Shown one piece after another: positions 8,779 to 16,280 of a stretch of DNA of 42,778 nucleotides. Source of the DNA: Gammaproteobacteria bacterium (GTDB lineage: Bacteria > Pseudomonadota > Gammaproteobacteria > Pseudomonadales > Pseudohongiellaceae); assembly GCA_002700775.1 (NCBI GenBank), contig PAEL01000019.1:1-42778 (forward strand). The letters are read 5' to 3'. Position 1 is the stretch's first letter. The number at the start of each line of letters is the position of its first letter. The position numbers were made by a program, and so were the translations under genes. The notes below the pieces were generated by a model. The model searched no databases. It was not told the DNA's origin and was given only the letters and a program-made list of their open reading frames with translations.

Positions 8779-9256
8779 ATGCTCTGGAAAAACCACTCTA
8801 GCAACACAGCTTTCTGAACGCTGGGGCCGTCCGCTTGTCCCCGAAATCGCAAGAACTTATTTAGAAAAAGCTCCAAATTACCACAGAGATGACCTGCTAA
8901 TAATCGCAAAGCTGCAGCATGAAAAGGAGAGGGAGATCCTAAATCAATCCTTGAATAAAATAATTTGCGATACAGATTTACTTGTCATTATGATTTGGAG
9001 TGAGTTTAAGTACGGGACCTGCGACCCTTGGATTTACAACACATTTGAAAAAACCTTAAAGCGAGATAAGTTGGATAGGCACTACCTTCTTTGCGACTAT
9101 AAAATTCCTTGGGAGCATGATGGTCTGCGTGAAAACCCAAACAACCGAGGCGAATTGTTCAATCGCTATACTGAAAAGCTTCAACATTATGGGCTAGCTC
9201 ATTCTTTGGTAACCGGTGAAAAAAAAGAACGTCTAGAAAAAATTTTGTTATTCTAA
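8744..9256 (+). CDS. NadR-like P-loop kinase
   Basis: 170 residues. Walker A GAECSGKTT at 10-18 sits directly after the first strand, then PEIARTYLE, a D-containing CDTDLLVIMIWSEFKYG segment and a lid-like region (ENPNNRGELFNRY). This matches the ribosylnicotinamide kinase domain of NadR without the adenylyltransferase and DNA-binding domains. It would phosphorylate a vitamin entering through the PnuC-type transporter it overlaps. Known for the family: nicotinamide riboside to NMN. Given the adjoining thiamine receptor, a thiamine kinase role is an alternative I infer from context only. No ribosome-binding site is visible; translation is probably coupled to the transporter. Confidence 0.82.
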   Translation: MNTPIIVITGAECSGKTTLATQLSERWGRPLVPEIARTYLEKAPNYHRDDLLIIAKLQHEKEREILNQSLNKIICDTDLLVIMIWSEFKYGTCDPWIYNTFEKTLKRDKLDRHYLLCDYKIPWEHDGLRENPNNRGELFNRYTEKLQHYGLAHSLVTGEKKERLEKILLF

Positions 9257-9263
9257 ATTTATA

Positions 9264-9292
9264 TTGTAAAAGAGAATTAACTAAATTATATT
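9264..9292 (+). promoter_or_regulatory. Promoter of the riboswitch-receptor transcript
   Basis: TTGTAA (9264-9269), a 17-bp spacer and TATATT (9287-9292). The predicted transcription start, about 9299, falls exactly at the 5' arm of riboswitch helix P1, which supports the call. Confidence 0.65.
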
Positions 9293-9298
9293 GACAAT

Positions 9299-9372
9299 TC
9301 CTAAGGGGTGGCCTAGGCCTGAGAATATGACCCTTCGAACCTGACCCAGGTTGTACTGGCGTAGGGATAGGT
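9299..9372 (+). ncRNA. TPP riboswitch aptamer (THI element)
   Basis: The conserved THI-box blocks are present in order: GGGGTGGCC at 9305-9313, CTGAGA at 9319-9324, GACCC at 9329-9333, GAACCTGA at 9337-9344, and CTGGCGTAGGGA at 9356-9367. P1 is formed by CCTA (9300-9303) and TAGG (9368-9371). P3 is minimal, only a GGC-CTAG-GCC hairpin at 9310-9319. It binds thiamine pyrophosphate and turns off the receptor downstream when the cofactor is plentiful. Confidence 0.95.
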
Positions 9373-9421
9373 AACCGCGAACCCTGTCGATCGAAGATAG
9401 ATTCTGTACTTCAAAGCCAAC

Positions 9422-9459
9422 CCCCAAAATTGAAAATAGTAAATTCTATTGGGGTTTTT
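9422..9459 (+). terminator. Riboswitch expression platform hairpin
   Basis: CCCCAA (9422-9427) pairs with TTGGGG (9449-9454) across a 21-nt AT-rich loop and is followed by TTTTT (9455-9459), directly abutting the receptor ATG at 9460. The hairpin has terminator form and also buries the only purine-rich stretch that could serve as ribosome-binding site (GGGG, 5 nt before ATG). Control could be by termination, by ribosome blocking, or both. The coupling to the aptamer is inferred. Confidence 0.65.
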
Positions 9460-11523
9460 ATGTTCAGAATTGTAATTGCTTTCTCCGCTATCATACTGGC
9501 TAACTCATCCCTTACTGCGCAATCGAATACTGCGACAATAGACGAAATCATCGTTACAGCAGATTATCGAAAGTCGAACGCACTGGATATTTCGTCCAGC
9601 ATTAGCGTCGTGGGCTCTGAAATTATTGAGAAAAAAAACGCCCACCACCTTGAGGAAATCTTGCTTAACGCACCCAACGTCAATTCATCCTCAGGCTCTT
9701 CTCGTGCTCGTTTTTATCAAATCAGAGGAATCGGGGAGCGCGGTCAATTTTCTGAGCCGTTAAATTCGTCAGTAGGAGTTATTATTGATGGAATCGACTT
9801 CAGTGGTATCGGTACTACAGCATTACTTTACGACGTTGAGCAAGTTGAGATCTTGCTCGGGCCCCAGGGGACACGCTACGGATCGAATGCTTTAGCGGGG
9901 CTAATAAATATAGCAAGCAAATCACCATCAGCAAGCGCAACTTATGGACTACAACTTGAAAACGCCAACTATGATAGTGAAGGCCTCTCTGGATACCTGT
10001 CGGGACCAATCTCTGAAAAATTACGATACAGATTTTCAGCTCAAAATCATTCAACAGACGGTTTCAACAACAATCAATTTTTGAGAAAAAATACCAGTTT
10101 TCGAGATGAGAGAGTAATGCGGGGCCAACTCGAGTGGTCTCCCTCGGAACATACGCAGATCGATATTGTATCCTCATATATAAATATTAATAATGGTTAT
10201 GACGCGTTCTCCTTAGACAACACACGTGACACACTTTCAGATGAACCTGGCGCAGATCGGCAAAAATCTAAAACTGTAAGCGCAAACCTGTCACTTACCC
10301 AGTTTGAAAAATTTAGGGTTGAAACTCTGCTGGGCTATGCGAATTCAAAAATTGACTACGGATACGATGAGGACTGGGTCTTTGATGGATTTCATCCTTG
10401 GGAATACTCCTCGACCGATCAGTACTTACGTAAAAAGGAAACTAAAAGCGGCGAGATTCGGTTTGTGTCGACCGATTCAGGTTTAATATTTTCTGATACT
10501 ACCGATTGGGTTTTCGGCGTTTATGTTCTGCAGCAACAGTCTCATTTGCAAAGAAACTACACTTTCCTTCCTGAGAATTTCTACAGCAAGTATCGAACCA
10601 ATCGATCCTCTGCCTATGCAGAACTAAACTCGCAGTTGGGTGAAAATTGGAACTTAACGCTCGGAGTGCGTGCAGAACACTTCAACGCGGCCTACAACGA
10701 TTCCAACCAAATTGATTTTGCACCCAACAAGAATTTATTTGGCGGAAAAGCCGCACTAACTTACACAACAGGTCAGGACAACATGCTTTATGCCAGCATT
10801 TCTCGGGGTTATAAAACCGGCGGGTTTAATACTGATGGGACTCTCGACAGAGAGTTTCGCGAATTTGATGCGGAGGAATTGTTAAATTATGAACTAGGAT
10901 TTAAGGGCTCCCTATACAATGAAAAAATAAGAACTCAGGTAACACTCTTTTTTATGGACAGGGACGACGTTCAAATTTCTAGTTCTCTTGTTCAAACTCG
11001 CTCAGATGGGAGTTCTGAATTTATAGAATATATCGGAAATGCTGCGAGCGGATCCAATCACGGCGTAGAAGTGTCTGGAGAGTTTAATGCGACTGAAAGA
11101 GTTATGCTTTACAGCTCGGCTGGTATTTTGAAAACCAAATACAAAACCTTCATCAACTCCGCCGGTGAAAACTTAAATGGTAGACAACAAGCTCACGCGC
11201 CAAATTATCAATACACGTTAGGAATCAGCGCTAAGATCAATTCTGTTTTAGAATTTGATGCTAACTTGCAAGGCAGAGACAGGTTTTATTTCTCCGATAG
11301 CCACAGTGGTCAATCAGAAAAATACAACCTACTTAATGCTAGCGTGAGATACAGCCGGAAAAACTGGAGGCTCACTATCTGGGGAAGGAATATTAACAAC
11401 AAGGACTACTTAGTCCGTGGTTTTTTCTTTGGTAATGATCCGAGAGATAACTATAACCCTAAAAGCTATACACAATTAGGTGAGCCCGCGCGATATGGCA
11501 TAACGCTTAACTTAGACTTTTAG
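9460..11523 (+). CDS. TonB-dependent thiamine receptor (TPP-riboswitch controlled)
   Basis: 687 residues from the ATG at 9460; the in-frame TTG at 9430 lies inside the expression-platform hairpin and is rejected. Signal peptide about 1-20 (ends LTAQ), TonB box DEIIVTA at 28-34, plug with VEILLGPQGTRYGSNALAGLINI, and a barrel ending in ITLNLDF. Receptors under TPP riboswitch control are known as outer-membrane thiamine importers, so the ligand is thiamine or a phosphorylated or precursor form. The PnuC-family transporter and kinase just upstream could complete the route into the cytoplasm, though they are not under the riboswitch. It converges on purK, 48 bp away, with no clear terminator. Confidence 0.9.
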   Translation: MFRIVIAFSAIILANSSLTAQSNTATIDEIIVTADYRKSNALDISSSISVVGSEIIEKKNAHHLEEILLNAPNVNSSSGSSRARFYQIRGIGERGQFSEPLNSSVGVIIDGIDFSGIGTTALLYDVEQVEILLGPQGTRYGSNALAGLINIASKSPSASATYGLQLENANYDSEGLSGYLSGPISEKLRYRFSAQNHSTDGFNNNQFLRKNTSFRDERVMRGQLEWSPSEHTQIDIVSSYININNGYDAFSLDNTRDTLSDEPGADRQKSKTVSANLSLTQFEKFRVETLLGYANSKIDYGYDEDWVFDGFHPWEYSSTDQYLRKKETKSGEIRFVSTDSGLIFSDTTDWVFGVYVLQQQSHLQRNYTFLPENFYSKYRTNRSSAYAELNSQLGENWNLTLGVRAEHFNAAYNDSNQIDFAPNKNLFGGKAALTYTTGQDNMLYASISRGYKTGGFNTDGTLDREFREFDAEELLNYELGFKGSLYNEKIRTQVTLFFMDRDDVQISSSLVQTRSDGSSEFIEYIGNAASGSNHGVEVSGEFNATERVMLYSSAGILKTKYKTFINSAGENLNGRQQAHAPNYQYTLGISAKINSVLEFDANLQGRDRFYFSDSHSGQSEKYNLLNASVRYSRKNWRLTIWGRNINNKDYLVRGFFFGNDPRDNYNPKSYTQLGEPARYGITLNLDF

Positions 11524-11571
11524 CACTGAAAGCGAAATCGTTTAATGATGAATTTACTATTATCAGCATAC

Positions 11572-12711
11572 TTATGCCTTTACCTTTATTGCTTCTTTTA
11601 CTAACTGAACCTTTCTTTTTAAATCATCCAAATCATCACCAAGAACGGTAACGTGACCCATTTTCCGATGCGGCTTGGTGATGGGTTTGCCATAAAGAAA
11701 AATATTTGATCCTTGGATAGCTAAAAGTTTTTCTAATCCTTCATAGACTGCCGGGCCGGTGTATCCCTCTTCTCCCAGCAGGTTCACCATTACTGAAGGC
11801 TTTGTGATTGCTGTCGAGCCAAGAGGCAAACCAATAATTGCCCGAAGATGTTGCTCATACTGAGAGGTATCATTGGCGTTAATCGTGTGATGACCGCTGT
11901 TGTGAGGGCGTGGCGCTATCTCATTGACTAAGACTTCACCGTCTCTTGTGACAAACATTTCTACTGCGAGTATTCCAACCATATCGAGCCTCTCGATGGT
12001 TTTTTCAGCCAGCTCCTTTGCAGTTTGCTGAATCTCGGTGGGCAGCGAACTCGGAGAGACCAAGTAATCCACCAAATTCAAGGTTGGATGAAAGACACAT
12101 TCAACAACTGGAAACACACTGATTTCGCCCTTAACATTTCTGGCCGCAATGACAGAAATTTCAGATTGAAAGTTTATAACCTCCTCTAATAACCCACGAT
12201 CATCGAAGGCCTTTGGTATATCGTGTTTGCTTTCTAGTTTTCGCACGCCTCCGCCATCATACCCTCCTTTCCCTAACTTGTTATACGCCGGAAAAAATCC
12301 AACCTGGGCTTCTATATCGCTACGGTTTTCCACCAAAACAAAGTCAGCTGTCGGTATTTCATTATCTATATAAAATTGTTTCTGAACCCGTTTATCCTGA
12401 ATGATTTGTATCACACGTGGCTGAGGGTAAACCGCAACACCCTCCCTCTCAAGTTGAAAGAGGGCTTCAACGTTAACGTTTTCTATCTCAATGGTGAGCA
12501 TATCAAGCTGTTTACCAAAAGAATAAACAGCCTCAAAATCAAGCAATGATCCTTTCGTATACTCACTCGCTAAGACACTGCAAGGTCCGTCCTCACTCGG
12601 GTCAAGCACACAGGGCGTCACATTAAAATTAGAACAGGCTTGCAACAGCATACGACCGAGTTGTCCGCCACCGATAATGCCTAGTTTAAAGTCTTGGTAA
12701 AATGCTTTCAT
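11572..12711 (-). CDS. purK: N5-carboxyaminoimidazole ribonucleotide synthase (PurK)
   Basis: 379 residues, ATP-grasp enzyme. Rossmann-like GGGQLGRM at 14-21, IEIENVNVEAL near 74-84, ATP-grasp KGGYDGGGV near 148-156, and the PurK signature NEIAPRPHNSGH at 263-274. It converts AIR, bicarbonate and ATP to N5-CAIR in purine synthesis. purE is not adjacent, although the two are usually paired. The N-terminus (FYQDFKLGIIGGGQLGRML), the IENVN motif and the C-terminal KPHRKMGHVTVLGD look to me like the Bacteroidetes form rather than the shorter enterobacterial one, suggesting horizontal transfer or a second copy. No ribosome-binding site is evident before the ATG. Confidence 0.93.
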   Translation of the reverse strand: MKAFYQDFKLGIIGGGQLGRMLLQACSNFNVTPCVLDPSEDGPCSVLASEYTKGSLLDFEAVYSFGKQLDMLTIEIENVNVEALFQLEREGVAVYPQPRVIQIIQDKRVQKQFYIDNEIPTADFVLVENRSDIEAQVGFFPAYNKLGKGGYDGGGVRKLESKHDIPKAFDDRGLLEEVINFQSEISVIAARNVKGEISVFPVVECVFHPTLNLVDYLVSPSSLPTEIQQTAKELAEKTIERLDMVGILAVEMFVTRDGEVLVNEIAPRPHNSGHHTINANDTSQYEQHLRAIIGLPLGSTAITKPSVMVNLLGEEGYTGPAVYEGLEKLLAIQGSNIFLYGKPITKPHRKMGHVTVLGDDLDDLKRKVQLVKEAIKVKA

Positions 12712-12870
12712 ATTTTGTGAGAGATATAAAAATCAGGACGCCATGTTAGGGATTAGAGTAGCTTCTGTCACGCAATAATATTCCTCGAAAAAAAGCTAGT
12801 TTAAAAATCAGGAGCTGAAAACATTTTTATCCCACGAGATATATTCCTGAGCTAAATTCCTTGCTGTCCA

Positions 12871-12910
12871 AAAAAAACGCTTACATAACTCGCAAAAGCT
12901 TGCCGTTTTT
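12871..12910 (-). terminator. Possible terminator after the hydrolase-propeller gene
   Basis: On the minus strand an AAAAACG arm pairs with CGTTTTTTT around an inner GCAA-GCTT-TTGC hairpin and ends in seven Ts. It lies about 85 nt after the stop codon of the 612-residue gene. The stem is AT-rich and weak, so this is tentative. The rest of the 282-bp gap (12712-12993) shows nothing else clear and should hold the purK promoter. Confidence 0.3.
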
Positions 12911-12993
12911 ATAGAGGGTTTAACCTGTCACCAGGATCAATTCTTTACGATACAACGGCACACCTCCTCAAAATCGGCGACAAATAAACTTAG

Positions 12994-14832
12994 TTATCGA
13001 ATATCTTCAATCGCACTGTATGGCACAGACCATAGATCCTTATCGCCGAAACCGCCGGAGCGCTCAGAGTCAAAAAAGAAAGTCTTGAAATTTGGAGAAA
13101 ATGCAGGACAACGGTCGTTCTGATCAGAATTAACTCGCCCGCCAAGATTTACCAATTCTCCCCAGATCCCATCGGCGTTGCGCGTGGTTACAAAAATATC
13201 TTCTCCGCCAAACCCACCCTCTCGAATGCTTGTAACGTAGAGCGAATTTCCGTCAGGTGAAGGCAGAGAATGATGTTCTGTAGCTGCTGAATTAACGTTG
13301 GGGCCAAGGTTTCTCGCATCTTGCCATACCCCGTCTATCCGCTCCGATGTCCAAATATCGTTCCCACCGAATCCTCCTGGACGAGTCGAAGTCCAATAAG
13401 CAGTTTCCCATTCCTCTCCTGCAAAATAGAGACAGTGGTCGGCGTATGCAGAGTTTATCGGCCCGTCCAAATTGCGAGGTGACGTCCAGCTTCTTCCGAC
13501 AAGATCACTAACCCAGATATCCATCCCACCCTTGCCTCCTGGCCTAGTACTCATGATATATAGTTGCTGGCCATCCGGAGACAGTAAGGGCTCAACCTCC
13601 AAATAGTCTCTTGTGCTGACTTCCCATACAATCGACGGCTCGGTCCACTCTGTTCCCTGAAGGTGGCTAACACAGATATCGGAACCCTTCTCGCCTTGCC
13701 GGTCGAAGCAATTGAAATACATTGTCTGACCATCCGCCGTGAAAGTAGGTTCAGCATCCCGAGCCGACGAATTTATCACCGCGCCCATATTCTCCAGTTC
13801 GAGAGCCGAGGTGTGCTTTTTCACGAACGGCAAGACTACATTTACAATCGCTTCGAGGCTAGGTGCTACCTTAAAGGAGGAGTTTTTGATTAACGTAGTC
13901 GCAGCCCTAGAGTTCACCTTTGGGTGTAAAAAGTCGATCTCGTCGCCGTGATGGAGTATGAGTGTGGCAGGTACATCGAGTGCTATAAGCTGCTCGTCTG
14001 TCATTCCGAGCGTCGTTTTTGCACGAAAGGAGGCTAGGTGCTCTCCAGTCATCTTCATTGTAGCCAAGAAGTCTTCTACGTTTTGTTCAAAAAAAATTTC
14101 TTTCAGTTCCGAACTATTGCGCTCCAAATATGCCTCCCACAGTGGCGTTTGAGCTACTGCTTCCATCGAGGTCAAACTATCATCTCTTAAAAAGCTCAAA
14201 AAATATTCGTCCGACAGGCGCTGCGCAGCGATTGGGCCGCCCGTGAGCGGCGCAATGATGAGTGCGTCCACCTGCTCAGGGTGCCGCTCTGCTAAAACCA
14301 TATTTGAGCGGGATCCAGAAGACATCCCATAAAATATTGCAGATTCAATCCCTAACCGGTGTAACAGGACATGGAGGTCCTCTGCCTCCTCAGCACCCAA
14401 AGGTTCGTCATTTGCAAAAGAGACCTCTGACCGCCCAAGATTACGCCGATCCATGATAATGACTTTTAAGTCACTCGAGGCAGCGGCCAGATTTTTTGCA
14501 AATGCGCCGAAACCTTCGATGTCTCCCATGCCGCCGGGAGTGACAATCAATGGGATCGCTCCCCCTGGGTTGTAAATTTCTACGTTTAAGGTCATCTCGC
14601 GGTCAGGCCTCAGATCTACTCTGAGATTTTCCACTTGGACACTATCCGAACCTGCAGCAGGAGCCGCCTTAAACAAAACTTCGATCCAGATATTATTGGC
14701 GGCACCCTTAAATAAAGTGGGGTCCGGATTAAAATTCGGGTCAGTGTTAATCCGTGATTCTTGGGCGGCTATGACCGAATTAGTTAGGAGGGCCGATGCG
14801 AAAAAAATAGAGAGTGTAGTCGCTTTGATCAT
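12994..14832 (-). CDS. Exported alpha/beta-hydrolase fused to PD40 beta-propeller
   Basis: 612 residues. Signal peptide about 1-23 (ends VIAA). Residues about 80-340 form an alpha/beta-hydrolase: MDRRNLGRSE turn, nucleophile elbow GMSSG with Ser171, and acid-region HGDEID near 295-300. A His at the customary GxGH site is not apparent; His303 (LHP) is a candidate. Residues about 355-605 are WD40-like PD40/TolB repeats with a recurring R-x-GG-x-GG-x-DIW motif at 428-440, 482-494, 535-547 and 588-601, plus a degenerate one near 374-388. Likely periplasmic, hydrolysing an ester, amide or peptide bond; the propeller may bind substrate or a partner, like prolyl oligopeptidases but in hydrolase-first order. 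AGGAG precedes the ATG. A TetR gene is divergent. Confidence 0.85.
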   Translation of the reverse strand: MIKATTLSIFFASALLTNSVIAAQESRINTDPNFNPDPTLFKGAANNIWIEVLFKAAPAAGSDSVQVENLRVDLRPDREMTLNVEIYNPGGAIPLIVTPGGMGDIEGFGAFAKNLAAASSDLKVIIMDRRNLGRSEVSFANDEPLGAEEAEDLHVLLHRLGIESAIFYGMSSGSRSNMVLAERHPEQVDALIIAPLTGGPIAAQRLSDEYFLSFLRDDSLTSMEAVAQTPLWEAYLERNSSELKEIFFEQNVEDFLATMKMTGEHLASFRAKTTLGMTDEQLIALDVPATLILHHGDEIDFLHPKVNSRAATTLIKNSSFKVAPSLEAIVNVVLPFVKKHTSALELENMGAVINSSARDAEPTFTADGQTMYFNCFDRQGEKGSDICVSHLQGTEWTEPSIVWEVSTRDYLEVEPLLSPDGQQLYIMSTRPGGKGGMDIWVSDLVGRSWTSPRNLDGPINSAYADHCLYFAGEEWETAYWTSTRPGGFGGNDIWTSERIDGVWQDARNLGPNVNSAATEHHSLPSPDGNSLYVTSIREGGFGGEDIFVTTRNADGIWGELVNLGGRVNSDQNDRCPAFSPNFKTFFFDSERSGGFGDKDLWSVPYSAIEDIR

Positions 14833-14872
14833 GGAGGCTCCTGAGCGCTGAGATCGTTATGAATTTAATAAA

Positions 14873-14886
14873 GGACCGAGCAGTCC
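14873..14886 (+). promoter_or_regulatory. Candidate TetR operator 1
   Basis: GGACC-GAGC-AGTCC, one mismatch from the palindrome GGACT-N4-AGTCC. It is in the gap between the hydrolase-propeller gene and the divergent tetR gene. A second copy starts 32 bp downstream. Confidence 0.5.
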
Positions 14887-14904
14887 TAATCAAAATCGAA
14901 TATA

Positions 14905-14918
14905 GAACTGATTAGTCC
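14905..14918 (+). promoter_or_regulatory. Candidate TetR operator 2
   Basis: GAACT-GATT-AGTCC, also one mismatch from GGACT-N4-AGTCC. The 32-bp offset from the first copy is three helical turns, so both would be read from the same DNA face. Confidence 0.5.
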
Positions 14919-14987
14919 TTAAAGCAAGAATAATCTGCCGTGTTACGATATGATAGAAATCCTTACGAATAGTTGATTTGATTTTCT

Positions 14988-15587
14988 ATGGCCGGACGAC
15001 CACGTAAATTCAACCTTGAGGCTGCTTATAATGCCGCAACAGACCTCTTTTGGGTTCAAGGTTATGAAACAACCTCACTAGACCAGCTGCTCCTCATGAT
15101 GCAATTATCAAAGAGTAGCTTTTACCAAACCTTTAGCTCGAAAAAAAATCTATTTGAACAATGCCTCTCGCGCTACGACGAGCAGTCGGTTGTAGATATG
15201 CAACAAGCGCTTGCCGGGGCACCCTCGGCTATCGATTTCATAAGAACCACATTTTCTCAGTTATCGGCAGAAGCTCAAAGGCCCTCTGGCAGGAGAGGTT
15301 GCTTAATTATGAACACTGTCGTTGAATTTGCACAACGCGATATTAAGGTAGCTCGTATTTTTAAGAGAAATATAAAATCGACGAAAAAAATCTTCACCGA
15401 AGCGGTAACATCCGCGCAAACCTCAGGCGAGATCAGTGAAACGCTTGATCCGGCTATTGTTGCAGATTTCCTAGTCACGACTATAATCGGTTTAAAATCT
15501 CAGGCGAGAGCAGGCAGCAGCAGCAAAAAAATCGCCGACATTGCTGGCCTTGTAGTCGCTAGTATTATAAACACCACCGAGTCATAG
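14988..15587 (+). CDS. TetR-family transcriptional regulator
   Basis: 199 residues. N-terminal helix-turn-helix at about 8-55: AGRPRKFN, AATDLFWVQGYETTSLDQLL, recognition helix SKSSFYQTFSSKKNLFEQ. The C-terminal domain (GRRGCLIMNTVVEF, then IVADFLVTTIIGLKSQAR) is like the TetR_C group that often controls hydrolases, reductases or efflux genes. It is divergent from the hydrolase-propeller gene, with 155 bp and two matching palindromes between them, so it most likely represses that gene and itself until an effector, perhaps the hydrolase substrate, binds. No Shine-Dalgarno precedes the ATG, so translation may be weak or the mRNA leaderless. Confidence 0.92.
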   Translation: MAGRPRKFNLEAAYNAATDLFWVQGYETTSLDQLLLMMQLSKSSFYQTFSSKKNLFEQCLSRYDEQSVVDMQQALAGAPSAIDFIRTTFSQLSAEAQRPSGRRGCLIMNTVVEFAQRDIKVARIFKRNIKSTKKIFTEAVTSAQTSGEISETLDPAIVADFLVTTIIGLKSQARAGSSSKKIADIAGLVVASIINTTES

Positions 15588-15710
15588 CTATTTATGGGAA
15601 ACATTTGAAATGACTGTTGCAGACTTTTGTGCGACAGTGAAAACCTGCCCCGCTGACGTAAGCGCTATAATTCCGAGCGAGAAATTAAAGCTACAAGATA
15701 TATTTAAGGG

Positions 15711-16235
15711 ATGAGAAATATTTTAAAATTTTTTAGAAAAAACTTGCTTCCAATGATATTTTTAATTCCGTTTTCTACGACCTCGTATGCAGATATTTTT
15801 TTAGTCTGCGAGGAAACGGAATGGGAGTTTTCTTACGTCAGCGCCGGGCTCAGATTCATGCAGTTAGACGAATTAAATGAGATAGCTTATTGGTTTCCAG
15901 TATATATTCCATACCAACCTGCCGCTTCCATGCCAGACTGGAATGACATCGTAGAAAACGGCTGGGGACTCAATCCGAATAAGCGCTACCGAGCAAATTT
16001 TAATGTCGATACTATTTATGTTAGGCCGATTGGCATGACAAATACCTACTTCTTTGAAATTAATCGGACCTCAGGGGACATTGTCCTTAAAGAGACAAAC
16101 CGCCCCCTCAAAGAGGGAACGCAGTCCGGTACCTGCACTCCCCATGAAAAAGAAGATTTCCTGGGATTATTTAAGGAACAGCAAGAAAAATTTAACCAAT
16201 TTAAAGGCATGTTTTTAGAGCAAAGAGCTTTCTAA
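15711..16235 (+). CDS. Exported protein of unknown function
   Basis: 174 residues with a signal peptide of about 27 residues (basic start, LLPMIFLIPFSTTSYA, cleavage before D). The mature part has a YWFPVYIPY segment, two Cys (CEE at the new N-terminus; GTCTP near 143) that could form a disulfide, and a charged C-terminal helix (EKEDFLGLFKEQQEKFNQFKG). I recognise no family. AAGGG lies immediately before the ATG, closer than normal. It is followed 45 bp later by another exported protein gene and is probably co-transcribed with it. Confidence 0.7.
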   Translation: MRNILKFFRKNLLPMIFLIPFSTTSYADIFLVCEETEWEFSYVSAGLRFMQLDELNEIAYWFPVYIPYQPAASMPDWNDIVENGWGLNPNKRYRANFNVDTIYVRPIGMTNTYFFEINRTSGDIVLKETNRPLKEGTQSGTCTPHEKEDFLGLFKEQQEKFNQFKGMFLEQRAF

Positions 16236-16280
16236 AAGCGATTCAAATTTTTTAACTGAGAGTCTAGATAACAACAAAAC

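Noticed and set aside
9430-9459. TTG start extending the thiamine receptor by ten codons
   Set aside because: The segment is the riboswitch expression-platform hairpin and T-run; there is no ribosome-binding site, and the encoded peptide would spoil the signal sequence.
12994-14832. Prolyl oligopeptidase (S9) identity for the hydrolase-propeller fusion
   Set aside because: Domain order is reversed, and the hydrolase part has the features of a TAP/esterase-like enzyme rather than S9.
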